A stretch of DNA of 44,411 nt from Acidobacteriota bacterium (GTDB lineage Bacteria > Acidobacteriota > Vicinamibacteria > Vicinamibacterales > UBA2999): NCBI GenBank assembly GCA_016213695.1, contig JACQZV010000156.1, forward strand, positions 1 through 44,411. Reading direction: 5' to 3'. The notes beneath the pieces were generated by a model. The model saw only the letters and a program-made list of their open reading frames with translations. It ran no database searches and was not told the origin of the DNA. The translations under genes and the position numbers were made by a program. Shown piece after piece: positions 14,276-21,609 of the stretch. Numbering within the stretch: position 1 is the stretch's first letter; the number at the start of each line of letters is the position of its first letter.

Positions 14276-14935
14276 TTGCTGCCGTTCCTGCGAGTGATCC
14301 GCGACAAGCGCGGATATGAAACGACCTACCTGATGCACTCCTACCGCGAAGGGAGCAGGCAGCGCTCGCGGATCCTGTACGTGTTTCGGACGCCCGGCGG
14401 TGTGCGTGTCGGGCGCGAGTCGCTCGAGCCCGACACACAGCGCCAGATCGAGTCGTACCATCCCGGCATCGCGTTCGACTGGAAAGCGGTGTTCGCCAAC
14501 CGGCAGGTCATCGACCCGGCTCCGGAGCCGCGGCGTCCGCGCAGGCAGAGGCAGCCTGAGGAGGAGTCGGCGGCGGCCCCGTCGGCGCCCGCGGCGCCCG
14601 AGCCGCCCGAGGCGCGGCCGGCGATCCCGTCGGCGCTGCAGGGCGCGACCCCCGACGAGCAGATGGCGTTTCTCACGCACTGGTATCCGGTCGTGCGCGA
14701 CCGGATACCAGTGCGCATGGCGGATCCGGCGCGGCGGGAAGCGCTCGGGGCCCTGGCCGAGCGCCTCAATCCGGCTGCGTGGACCGACGCCAACGAAATT
14801 GCCGAGGGGCTCGTCAGGGCGGCTGAAGCGCTCGACCGGCTGTCGCGCGTGCTGTCGCGCCGGCGCCGGCGCCGGCGCCCGAGTCCGCCCCCGGCCGGGC
14901 CGCCGCCGGACGGCCCGCCGCCGACCGAGACGTGA
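14276..14935 (+). CDS. Unknown protein with basic, Pro-rich tails; contains a perfect palindrome
   Basis: A 219-residue frame from TTG 14276; GTG 14294 is an alternative start. The N-terminal ~60 residues (LRVIRDKRGYETTYLMHSYREGSRQRSRILYVFRTPGGVRVG) look like a small beta domain of the kind found at the start of IS1634-type transposases and in stand-alone acidobacterial proteins. The middle is Pro/Ala/Glu-rich and disordered. About residues 125-195 form a helical segment, and the C-terminus is eight arginines then Pro/Gly repeats. No catalytic motif is recognised. Codons 134-147 lie in a 17-bp perfect inverted repeat (14676-14715). The stop overlaps the next ATG (TGATG), so it is coupled to the TVP38-type gene. 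With the preceding nuclease-like gene it may form a functional pair. Confidence 0.55.
   Translation: MLPFLRVIRDKRGYETTYLMHSYREGSRQRSRILYVFRTPGGVRVGRESLEPDTQRQIESYHPGIAFDWKAVFANRQVIDPAPEPRRPRRQRQPEEESAAAPSAPAAPEPPEARPAIPSALQGATPDEQMAFLTHWYPVVRDRIPVRMADPARREALGALAERLNPAAWTDANEIAEGLVRAAEALDRLSRVLSRRRRRRRPSPPPAGPPPDGPPPTET
14676..14715. repeat. Perfect 17-bp inverted repeat with 6-nt loop inside a coding region
   Basis: Left arm CGCACTGGTATCCGGTC (14676-14692), loop GTGCGC, right arm GACCGGATACCAGTGCG (14699-14715), with no mismatch. It lies inside the gene at 14276-14935. Both arms are translated (WYPVV and RDRIPV). Confidence 0.95.
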
Positions 14936-15549
14936 TGGGTTGGCTGGCGCCGATCGTACTGAAGCTCGCGGAACTGGGGCCGTGGGCGCCAGTGCTGTTC
15001 GGCCTGCTGTATATCGCGGCGGCGCTGACGCTTGCCCCTGCGTTCTTTCTGACCGTCTCGGCCGGGGCGGTCTTCGGCGTGTGGCGCGGCACGCTCATCG
15101 TCTTCATTGCGGCGTCACTCGGCGCGTCGGCCGTCTACGCGATCGGCGCGCGCCTCGCACGTCTGCGCTGGATGCGGTGGCTGATGGGCGATTCACGGGT
15201 GGCGGCAGTGCGGTCGGCTATCGCCGGTGAAAGCGTCTGGGTCATGTTCCTGCTGCGGCTGTCGCCGCTCGTGCCGTACACCGTCCTGAACTACGCGCTC
15301 GCGTTGAGCGGCGTCCGTTACACGGACTATGCGGTCGCGCTCGTCGGCATGATTCCGGCCATTGTGATGTACACCTACTACGGCAAGGTGGTCGGAGACG
15401 TAGCCGCCCTGGCGGCCGGCGTGTCGCCGCCTCGCGGACCCGAGTATTACGCGCTGCTCGGAGTCGGTCTGATTGCGATCATCATCTCGACGACAATGAT
15501 CTCGCGCGCTGCGCGCCGGGCGACTGAGCGGCAGCCGCCGAATCCATAA
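14935..15549 (+). CDS. TVP38/TMEM64 (DedA/SNARE-associated) family membrane protein
   Basis: A 204-residue integral membrane protein with about five or six hydrophobic segments. The family hallmarks are LTLAPAFFLTVSAGAVFGVWRGTLIVFIAASLGAS (re-entrant and membrane segments) and FLLRLSPLVPYTVLNYALALSGVRYTDY, the conserved 'RLSPxxPFxxxNYxxGxt' motif of TVP38/VTT-domain proteins. DedA/VTT proteins act in lipid movement and membrane homeostasis. The ATG overlaps the stop of the preceding gene (TGATG; GTG 14932 is also in frame). The 3' end overlaps the convergent pgl gene by 68 bp. Confidence 0.88.
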   Translation: MGWLAPIVLKLAELGPWAPVLFGLLYIAAALTLAPAFFLTVSAGAVFGVWRGTLIVFIAASLGASAVYAIGARLARLRWMRWLMGDSRVAAVRSAIAGESVWVMFLLRLSPLVPYTVLNYALALSGVRYTDYAVALVGMIPAIVMYTYYGKVVGDVAALAAGVSPPRGPEYYALLGVGLIAIIISTTMISRAARRATERQPPNP

Positions 15550-16261
15550 TCCATTCGACGCGCTCGCCCGACTGCCGCAGCAGCTGCACGGGCCACGCAC
15601 CTACGTCGGTGGCGAGATCGAACGCCGCGTGCACGGCGTGCGCTTTGTGGCTCCCGGCGACGAGGACGATGAGGACCCGGGCGTCGAGGAGCGCCCGCGG
15701 TGTCAGCGTGATTCGCCACGCGCCGAGATGCTCCGGATGGACGGCGGCGACACGCTCGTCGGGCGGCGGGACCGCGAGCAGCGGGCTGCCGGGGAAGAGC
15801 GACGCGATGTGCGCGTCCTCGCCGAGGCCGAGGAGTTCGAGATCGAAGGTGGTCTCGTGTCGCCCGAGGGCCGCACAGGCCCGGTGCAGCGCAAGGTCGC
15901 AGTCGCGCGCGGCGGCCGCGGCGTCGGGCAGCTCGCCTCGCATGCGATGAATCTGATCGGCTCTTACCGGGACCCGCGACAGGAGCGCGCGCGAGGCCAT
16001 CCCATAGTTACTGTCTGCATGATCGGGGGGCACGTGGCGCTCGTCGCCCCAGAAGACGTGCACGCGGCGCCAGTCGACCCGCGCCCGCCAGGGTCGATCG
16101 TCATCGGCGAGCAACTCGTAGACCCGCTGCGGCGTCGGACCGCCGGTGAGGCACACGACAGCCTCGCCGCGGGCGGCGATGGCGGCCTCGATGCAGGAGG
16201 CGATACGCGCGGCCCCGGCGTCGGCGACGGCCTCGGGGTCGTCGAGAATGGTGACGATCAC
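15482..16261 (-). CDS. pgl: 6-phosphogluconolactonase
   Basis: A 259-residue enzyme of the oxidative pentose phosphate pathway that hydrolyses 6-phosphogluconolactone. The family motifs are AVVCLTGGPTPQRVYELLA, VHVFWGDERHVPPDHADSNYGMA and FDLELLGLGEDAHIASLFPGSP, all characteristic of DevB/Pgl proteins (WxDER and GxGxDxHxASLFPG). The last ~14 residues extend past the usual end and come from the 68-bp tail-to-tail overlap with the TVP38-type gene. Its ATG overlaps the rpiB stop (ATGA, 16258-16261), so rpiB and pgl are one unit. No zwf or gnd is in the window. Confidence 0.93.
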   Translation of the reverse strand: MIVTILDDPEAVADAGAARIASCIEAAIAARGEAVVCLTGGPTPQRVYELLADDDRPWRARVDWRRVHVFWGDERHVPPDHADSNYGMASRALLSRVPVRADQIHRMRGELPDAAAAARDCDLALHRACAALGRHETTFDLELLGLGEDAHIASLFPGSPLLAVPPPDERVAAVHPEHLGAWRITLTPRALLDARVLIVLVAGSHKAHAVHAAFDLATDVGAWPVQLLRQSGERVEWIMDSAAAAQSPGAQRARSLSSR

Positions 16262-16713
16262 GTACGCGCGAAGCGGCGCTCAATCGCCAGAATCTTGTCG
16301 AGGCGGCGGCGGTGGCGCTCCTCACCGGAGAACGCCGCGCCGAGAAAGGCCGCCGCCAGATCGTGGGCGACGGCGGTCCCGATGACCCGCGCGCCGAGAC
16401 AGAGGACGTTCATGTCGTCATGCTCGACCGCCTGCCGCGCGGTGTAACAGTCGTGACAGACCGCGGCGCGGACCCCCGGAAACTTGTTGGCCGCGATCGA
16501 GACGCCGGCGCCGCTGCCGCACACGATGATCCCGCGGTCGGCGCGCCGGTCGCGCAGAGCGGCGGCCACCGACTCGGCGCAGTCGGGGTAGTCGACGGCG
16601 GCCGTCGAGTGCGTCCCGAGATCGAGGACCTCGTGGCCGAGGGCGCGCAGGGCGGCGGCCAGGTCCCCCTTGAGCTCGTAACCGGCGTGATCGGCGGCCA
16701 GGGCGATACGCAT
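16258..16713 (-). CDS. rpiB: Ribose-5-phosphate isomerase B
   Basis: A 151-residue RpiB/LacAB-family isomerase that interconverts ribose 5-phosphate and ribulose 5-phosphate. The N-terminus IALAADHAGYELK (Asp8-His9), catalytic Cys65 in IIVCGSGAGVSIAANK, and EHDDMNVLCLGARV are diagnostic. First gene of the rpiB-pgl unit. TAAGAT ends 8 nt before the ATG on the minus strand, with no Shine-Dalgarno, so it is a probable leaderless start. The opposite-strand VWFA gene starts 36 bp away. Confidence 0.95.
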   Translation of the reverse strand: MRIALAADHAGYELKGDLAAALRALGHEVLDLGTHSTAAVDYPDCAESVAAALRDRRADRGIIVCGSGAGVSIAANKFPGVRAAVCHDCYTARQAVEHDDMNVLCLGARVIGTAVAHDLAAAFLGAAFSGEERHRRRLDKILAIERRFART

Positions 16714-16721
16714 GAGGCGTT

Positions 16722-16727
16722 ATCTTA
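16722..16727 (-). promoter_or_regulatory. TAAGAT -10-like element for rpiB
   Basis: TANNNT hexamer on the minus strand ending 8 nt before the rpiB ATG. It lies 6 bp from the oppositely oriented TATAAT of the VWFA gene, so the two promoters overlap. Confidence 0.45.
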
Positions 16728-16733
16728 GCCTGC

Positions 16734-16739
16734 TATAAT
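16734..16739 (+). promoter_or_regulatory. Extended -10 (TGC-TATAAT) for the VWFA gene
   Basis: A perfect TATAAT with TGC just before it, ending 9 nt upstream of the ATG at 16749. This gives an almost leaderless transcript. Confidence 0.65.
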
Positions 16740-16748
16740 CCGCTTCAT

Positions 16749-17981
16749 ATGCGCAATCCCGCCAGATGGTTGGCCGCGGTGCCCTTCCTGCTCGCGTCGA
16801 TGACGGGGGCGGCCGCGCCGCAGGGCGCGGCGGCGCCGGCGACGCAGCAGCCGACGTTCCGCGTCTCGGTCGATCTGGTGACGACCGACGTCATCGCCCG
16901 CGACGGGCAGGGGCAGTTCATTTCCGACCTCAAGAGCGACGAATTCGAGGTCTACGAAGACGGGGTCAAGCAGGAGATCGTGTCGCTGGTGCTGACGCAC
17001 GGCGGGCGGGTCTTCAACGTGCAGGCGCCGCCGCCGGCCCCCGTGCAGGAGGGCATCATCCTGCCCGCCGCCCGGCCGACCAACGACGCCGCGGGCCGGG
17101 TGTTCCTGATTTTCATCGACGATCTGCACCTCGACTTCCGGCTCACGCCGCGGACGCGTGACCTGATGCAGAAGATGCTGCGCAACCTGGTTCACGAGGG
17201 CGACATGTTCGGCATCGTCTCGACCGGCACGTCGTCGATCTCCGAGCAGCTTACCTACGACCGGCAGGTGCTTGAGTCGTCGATCAAGAAGACGACGGGC
17301 AGCGGACTGCGCCCCGACGACCTGATCAAGACCTCGCAGGGCTCGCAGGGGCCCGCCGAGCTCCGGTACCGCGCCCACGTGGCGTTCTCGACGGCGTACC
17401 AGTTGATGCGGAACCTCGAGAACCTCCGCAACCGCCGGAAGGCGGTCATCTACATCAGCAGCGGCTACGACTTCAATCCGTTCGCCACCTCCCGCATGAA
17501 GTACGAGGCCGAGATGTTCGGCGATTCGACCGACAATCTCGACCCGTTCACGAATCAGCGGTATCAGGGGCAGCAGTTCGCCGAGGCCGACCTGGTGCGC
17601 GAGCTCGCGGAGCTGACCCGTGCCGCCAATCGTGCGAACGCGACGTTCTACACGATCGATCCGCAAGGGCTCGTCGCGGGCCCGGACCTCGATCAGGAAG
17701 TCGAGACCGCCGAGTGGCAGGACCACCTGCGCGAGACGCAGAACAGCCTGCGGGTGCTGGCGGAGCAGACCGGCGGCATCGCGGTCGTCAATCAGAACGA
17801 TTTCGACAAGGCGCTCAAGCGCATCGACGCCGAGACGAGCGATTACTACGTGCTCGGCTACTACTCGAACAACCCCGACCCGCTCAAGCGCACGCGGCGC
17901 ATCGAGGTGAAGACGGCGCGCGGCGGCGTGCAGGTCTGGTCGCGCACGTCGTACACGCTGCGTGCGACGCCGGCGCAGTAA
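16749..17981 (+). CDS. VWFA-related acidobacterial domain protein, exported
   Basis: A 410-residue protein of the acidobacterial VWFA-related family (TIGR03436 type), which is greatly expanded in Acidobacteriota. It has a signal peptide (WLAAVPFLLASMTGAAAPQ), an N-terminal beta domain (FRVSVDLVTTDVIARDGQGQFISDLKSDEFEVYEDG), and a von Willebrand A-like domain beginning VFLIFIDDLHLDFRLTPRTRD. The MIDAS motif is degenerate (DDLHLDF instead of DxSxS). The typical family end is present: LAEQTGGIAVVNQNDFDKALKRI, then SDYYVLGYYSNN and RRIEVKTARGGVQVWSR. It probably binds proteins at the cell surface or in the periplasm. The start is set by TATAAT 9 nt upstream. This is the best taxonomic marker in the window. 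Confidence 0.93.
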   Translation: MRNPARWLAAVPFLLASMTGAAAPQGAAAPATQQPTFRVSVDLVTTDVIARDGQGQFISDLKSDEFEVYEDGVKQEIVSLVLTHGGRVFNVQAPPPAPVQEGIILPAARPTNDAAGRVFLIFIDDLHLDFRLTPRTRDLMQKMLRNLVHEGDMFGIVSTGTSSISEQLTYDRQVLESSIKKTTGSGLRPDDLIKTSQGSQGPAELRYRAHVAFSTAYQLMRNLENLRNRRKAVIYISSGYDFNPFATSRMKYEAEMFGDSTDNLDPFTNQRYQGQQFAEADLVRELAELTRAANRANATFYTIDPQGLVAGPDLDQEVETAEWQDHLRETQNSLRVLAEQTGGIAVVNQNDFDKALKRIDAETSDYYVLGYYSNNPDPLKRTRRIEVKTARGGVQVWSRTSYTLRATPAQ

Positions 17982-17999
17982 CACGCCCGTCGAGGAGGC

Positions 18000-18935
18000 T
18001 CAGGAGGGCGCGAAGGGCGCCGCCCGCGGCGCCCGCACGGTGGCTTCGAATTGCGGGCGGATCGTGTCGAACACGCGCATTACCTCCGAGACCGCACGCG
18101 GCAGCCGCCGCATCTTCGGGTAGAGCCAGCCGGTCTGCCGGTGCAGCGCATGGCCCGCGATGCGGCTGCAGAACAGCTGCCCGGTCCGAACGTCGGCGGC
18201 CGCCGCCTGCCATGGAACGATGCTGATGCCAAGGCCGCTGCGAACCATCGCCTTGATGATCTCGACGTTCTCGGTCTCCATCACGATTTCCGGCTCGATA
18301 CGCTGGCGGGTGAAGAACGCTTCCACCAGGCGCCGCGTGATCGATCCGGCCTCGAACAGGATGAACGGCTGCCGCACGAGATCCGACGGCCGGATCTCGC
18401 CCTTCCTGGCGAGCGGGTGCGCCGGATAGGTGATGAGCAGCAGCTCCTCCTCCAGCACCGGCACCGACTCGAGGTCGGACGCCTCGACCGGCAGCGTGAC
18501 CAGGCCGAGATCGGCCGCGCCCGACCGCAGCAGCGCAAGGGAACGCTCGCCGCTGCCCACCGTGACTTTCAGATCCAGATCGGGATGCGTGCGGCGCACC
18601 TGCGCCAGCAGCGACGGGAACACGTAGAGGCAGACCGTCATGCTGCCCACCAGCCGCATCGTGCCCCGCAGCGTTTCGCTCGTGTCGCTGATGAGGGCGA
18701 TGGTGTCCTGCAGATCCTGAAAAACCCGGTGGCTGAGCTGCAGCAGCGATTCGCCCGCGGGCGTGATCCGAATCCGGCGGCCGACGCGGTGGAACACCGC
18801 TTCACCGAGCTCGGCTTCGAGCAGCAGGACCTGGCGGCTGATCGCCGACTGGGAGACGTGGAGCTTCTCGCCCGCTGCGGTGAACGAGCCGGTGTCGGCG
18901 ATGGCGCGGATGATTTCGAGCTGCCGCAGGTCCAC
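18000..18935 (-). CDS. LysR-family transcriptional regulator
   Basis: A 311-residue LysR-type regulator. The N-terminal winged helix-turn-helix (MDLRQLEIIRAIADTGSFTAAGEKLHVSQSAISRQV, residues 1-36, recognition helix SQSAISRQV) is followed by the linker helix and a periplasmic-binding-protein-like effector domain (TMRLVGSMTVCLYVFPSLLAQV, LDLKVTVGSGER, ADLGLVTLPVEA, LGISIVPWQAA). The GTG 18935 start lies 5 nt after a TACCAT box. LysR genes usually control a divergent neighbour, but here the upstream gene (DNA methyltransferase) is on the same strand, so no target is evident. It converges with the VWFA gene. Confidence 0.93.
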   Translation of the reverse strand: MDLRQLEIIRAIADTGSFTAAGEKLHVSQSAISRQVLLLEAELGEAVFHRVGRRIRITPAGESLLQLSHRVFQDLQDTIALISDTSETLRGTMRLVGSMTVCLYVFPSLLAQVRRTHPDLDLKVTVGSGERSLALLRSGAADLGLVTLPVEASDLESVPVLEEELLLITYPAHPLARKGEIRPSDLVRQPFILFEAGSITRRLVEAFFTRQRIEPEIVMETENVEIIKAMVRSGLGISIVPWQAAAADVRTGQLFCSRIAGHALHRQTGWLYPKMRRLPRAVSEVMRVFDTIRPQFEATVRAPRAAPFAPS

Positions 18936-18996
18936 GGCCCATGGTACATGCGCTCAGATCATGGACACAACAGTATTGATGATCCAGTCGTGTGCT

Positions 18997-19866
18997 TCAA
19001 CCGGGCGCCAACAGCGCGCGGCGCGTGCGGGCGATCGCCTGATCCAGGTAGCGTCTGTCCATCTCGATACCGATGAAGCTGAGCCCCAGCTGCGCACAGG
19101 CCACCGCCGTGGAGCCGAGGCCGAGAAACGGATCGGCGACGGTCCGGATGCGGTCGAGCCCGTGGAGCCGCAGGCACATCTCCGGCAGCTTCGGCGGGAA
19201 GGTGGCCGGGTGCGGGCGGTCCTTCTCCCGGTCCTGGATCGTGTCGTACGGGATGAACCACGTGTTGCCGCGACAGCGGACACCTGAAGCGGCGGCCCGC
19301 CAGCGCCCGATGTTCGACGCGTCCTGATAGCGGACGCCGACCGCGCGGCGATCGAGCGGCGTGTCGCCGCCGGGCGTGAAGTGAAAGACGAACTCGTGGC
19401 AGTCGTGCAGGAAGCGGCGGCTGTTGATCGGCTTGTAATGGCCGACGGCGAGATCCTCGCGAAGACCCGCCCGGTTGCCAGCCAGCGCCTTTTCGATCGC
19501 AATCGACTTGACCCAGTGAATCGTGTTCTGCAGGCGCAGATGCGCCCGCACGGCCTGCGCCACGTCGAGCGCCGTCCAGGGGTCGGTGGGCTTGGCGCCC
19601 ACGTTCAGGAACAGCGACCCGCCTGGCGCCAGCCGCGTGGCGGCGCGCCGGACCCATTCGGCCGTCCACGCCAGGTATTCCGCGCGCGGCATCGTGTCGT
19701 CATAGCTGCGGTACCGCACGCCCAGGTTGTACGGCGGGGAGGTCACGATGACGTCGATGGAGCCCGGGGCGAGCCGGTCGAGTACCTCCAGGCAGTCGCC
19801 GAGGTAAAACCGGAACCTGGCGCGATGCGAACGGATCGAAGCGTGGAGCTGGAGTGCGCGGGGCAC
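18997..19866 (-). CDS. Orphan beta-class DNA methyltransferase (N4-cytosine/N6-adenine)
   Basis: A 289-residue DNA methyltransferase. Motif IV (VTSPPYNLG, about 41-49) comes first and the SAM-binding motif I (ADPFLGLGSTAVACAQLG, about 244-261) comes near the C-terminus, which is the beta-class order used by CcrM-like and many N4-cytosine enzymes. TSPPY favours N4-cytosine but also occurs in N6-adenine enzymes. HWVKSIAIEK and GHYKPINSRRFLHDCHEFVFHF lie between. No restriction endonuclease is adjacent, so it may be a regulatory orphan or a solitary MTase. GTG 19866 is chosen because TACAAT ends 7 nt upstream; an in-frame TTG at 19893 would include that box in the gene. The 68-residue gene at 19906-20112 lies just upstream. 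Confidence 0.9.
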   Translation of the reverse strand: MPRALQLHASIRSHRARFRFYLGDCLEVLDRLAPGSIDVIVTSPPYNLGVRYRSYDDTMPRAEYLAWTAEWVRRAATRLAPGGSLFLNVGAKPTDPWTALDVAQAVRAHLRLQNTIHWVKSIAIEKALAGNRAGLREDLAVGHYKPINSRRFLHDCHEFVFHFTPGGDTPLDRRAVGVRYQDASNIGRWRAAASGVRCRGNTWFIPYDTIQDREKDRPHPATFPPKLPEMCLRLHGLDRIRTVADPFLGLGSTAVACAQLGLSFIGIEMDRRYLDQAIARTRRALLAPG

Positions 19867-19873
19867 GAAAGCG

Positions 19874-19879
19874 ATTGTA
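19874..19879 (-). promoter_or_regulatory. TACAAT -10 element, leaderless start for the DNA methyltransferase
   Basis: TACAAT on the minus strand ends 7 nt before GTG 19866 with no Shine-Dalgarno. It fixes the start codon choice. Confidence 0.55.
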
Positions 19880-19905
19880 CCGCGTGGGTACAAGGCTTTC
19901 GGCGG

Positions 19906-20112
19906 TCAGAACGCTTTGGCGGCGAACGGTACGGCAGGTGTGGCGACGCGATCCTGTGCGATGGTGTGGTTGCGGCGGTGGCCGTGCAACTCGCAGCCGG
20001 AACCCTTCTCCTCCACGTAGCTGACCTCGCGGCTCGTCGCCACTTCGCGATAGCGACCGATGACGCATCCGCACACCAGCGTCCGAAAACCAAGCAGCCG
20101 CACGAGACTCAT
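19906..20112 (-). CDS. Small Cys/His-rich protein, 68 aa, unknown
   Basis: A 68-residue frame that I consider a real small gene: ATG 20112 has GGAGGA 8 nt upstream on the minus strand. The protein (MSLVRLLGFRTLVCGCVIGRY... to ...AAKAF) has a CxC pair (VCGCVIG, residues 14 and 16) and a CELHGHRRNH segment (about 40-49) with one Cys and three His, which could bind a metal. The TSREVSYVEEKGSGC middle part looks like a strand-turn in a small treble-clef or ribbon-type fold. No family name is recognised. It lies 39 nt upstream of the orphan DNA methyltransferase on the same strand, so the two may be cotranscribed. An in-frame upstream ATG at 20142 lacks a ribosome site. Confidence 0.6.
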   Translation of the reverse strand: MSLVRLLGFRTLVCGCVIGRYREVATSREVSYVEEKGSGCELHGHRRNHTIAQDRVATPAVPFAAKAF

Positions 20113-20355
20113 GTTTCCGTCCTCCACTTGGCATCTACGCAAGTTCTGTACCGCTGAAACGACCGTGCTGTGGCGCGCAGCCGTTCAAGGCGCGATCGAC
20201 TGAAATAACGCTGTATTCAGGCCAATCGAACGCGAGCGTGCCGTGCGGCCGACGCTGCGCGCTGTGGCGTGCGCGCGACGCCAGGTGTTGCGCTACCGGC
20301 GCAGTGGATCATCTTTCAACCGATTGGATGTCTTGAATGTTAGAGTTCTCGGCCT
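20113..20355. other. Intergenic region between divergent genes
   Basis: 243 bp between the small Cys/His protein gene and the M20 peptidase gene. It is less GC-rich near 20195-20230 and 20310-20346. I see a -10-like TAGAGT (20341-20346) for the M20 gene and no other clear element. Confidence 0.5.
20341..20346 (+). promoter_or_regulatory. TAGAGT -10-like element for the M20 peptidase gene
   Basis: TANNNT hexamer ending 9 nt before GTG 20356. No Shine-Dalgarno is visible. Confidence 0.4.
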
Positions 20356-21609
20356 GTGAGCCGCCCGCACGTGTTCCTGCCGCTCACGCTGGTCCTTGCC
20401 GGCGTCGCCGTCGGCGCCCAGACCAACGACGACGTCGGCGCGCGGTTATTGCGCGACGCCGACGTACGCGCCGCGCTCGATGCCGCGCAGGCAGAGGAGA
20501 GCCGCACCATCGACGATCAGGTGCGGCTCTGCGAAATTCCGGCGCCGCCGTTCAAGGAGGGGGCGCGGGCACAGGCGTTCGCGGACGCGCTTCGGGCCGC
20601 CGGGCTGAACGCCGTCCGGATCGACGGCCAGGGCAACGTGCTCGGCGAGCGTCCCGGCCGTGCGCCCCGCCCGCACGTCGTCTTCAGTGCGCACCTTGAC
20701 ACGATTTTTCCAGACGGTACCAACGTGATGGTAAGCCGGCAGGGGGTGGTCCTGCGCGGCCCCGGCATTGGCGACGACTGCCGGGGCCTCGCCGTGGTCC
20801 TTGCGGTCGCCCGTGCGCTGAATCGCGCCGGCGTCCAGACGCCGGGCACGATTACGTTCGCCGGCACCGTCGGGGAGGAAGGCCTCGGCGATCTGCGGGG
20901 CGTCAAGGCGCTGTTCGGCGACACGCTGAAGGGGCAGATCGATCGCTTCGTCTCGGTCGACGGCACCGGATACGGGATCACCCACGTCGCGGTCGGCAGC
21001 CTTCGCTACCGCGTGACGTTCTCGGGGCCCGGCGGCCACAGCTACGGCGCGTTCGGCACGGCCAATCCCGTTCACGCGCTCGGGCGCGCCATTGCCGCGT
21101 TCGCCGACGCGAGGCCGCCGTCTGATCCGAAAACAACGTTCAGCGTCGGGCGGATCGGGGGCGGCACGTCGGTCAACGCCATCGCGTCGGAAGCCTGGAT
21201 GGAAGTGGACATGCGGTCGGTGAGTCAGGACGCGCTCCACGCGCTCGATACCCGGTTTCATGAGGCGGTCGAGCGGGCGCTCGCTGAGGAAAACGCCCGA
21301 TGGGGCCAGCGAGGCCGCCTGACGGTGAGTACCACGCTCGTCGGCGACCGACCCGCAGGCGCCGTTGCGGCGACCTCTCCCATCGTGGAAGCCGCGGTGT
21401 CGGTGACGCGGGCGCTGGGGCTTCCCGTCGAGCTGACCGAAGGGTCGACCGACGCCAACCTGGCGATCAGCCTCAACATCCCGGCCATTACGATCGACGC
21501 GGGCGGCGCCGGCACCGGATCGCACACCCTCGAGGAGAGGTTTGATACGACCGATTCGTGGCGGGGAACGGCCCGCGCGCTGCTAGCCGCGATCGCGCTG
21601 GCGCAATAA
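20356..21609 (+). CDS. Exported M20-family metallopeptidase
   Basis: A 417-residue M20/M25/M40 metallopeptidase (peptidase T / carboxypeptidase G2-like). A signal peptide (VFLPLTLVLAGVAVGAQT) precedes the catalytic domain. Metal-site motifs are FSAHLDTIFPDGT (His113, Asp115), GPGIGDDCRGLAVVLAVA (bridging Asp140/141) and GTVGEEGLGDL (Glu174 general base, Glu175). The lid/dimerisation domain starts about SLRYRVTFSGPGGHSYGAFG, and the C-terminal His is in GAGTGSHTLEERF. It should cleave peptides or acylated amino acids in the periplasm. Its 3' end overlaps the convergent membrane-protein gene by 27 bp. It may share peptide-recycling work with the M3 peptidase at 6691-8562; that is inference. Confidence 0.9.
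   Translation: MSRPHVFLPLTLVLAGVAVGAQTNDDVGARLLRDADVRAALDAAQAEESRTIDDQVRLCEIPAPPFKEGARAQAFADALRAAGLNAVRIDGQGNVLGERPGRAPRPHVVFSAHLDTIFPDGTNVMVSRQGVVLRGPGIGDDCRGLAVVLAVARALNRAGVQTPGTITFAGTVGEEGLGDLRGVKALFGDTLKGQIDRFVSVDGTGYGITHVAVGSLRYRVTFSGPGGHSYGAFGTANPVHALGRAIAAFADARPPSDPKTTFSVGRIGGGTSVNAIASEAWMEVDMRSVSQDALHALDTRFHEAVERALAEENARWGQRGRLTVSTTLVGDRPAGAVAATSPIVEAAVSVTRALGLPVELTEGSTDANLAISLNIPAITIDAGGAGTGSHTLEERFDTTDSWRGTARALLAAIALAQ

Noticed and set aside
14276-14935. Possible insertion-sequence remnant (IS1634-like N-terminus)
   Set aside because: No DDE residues, no terminal repeats or target duplication around it; the palindrome alone does not make an element.
18000-18935. LysR gene as regulator of a divergent neighbour
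   Set aside because: The upstream gene is on the same strand, so the usual divergent target is missing; the target cannot be inferred.
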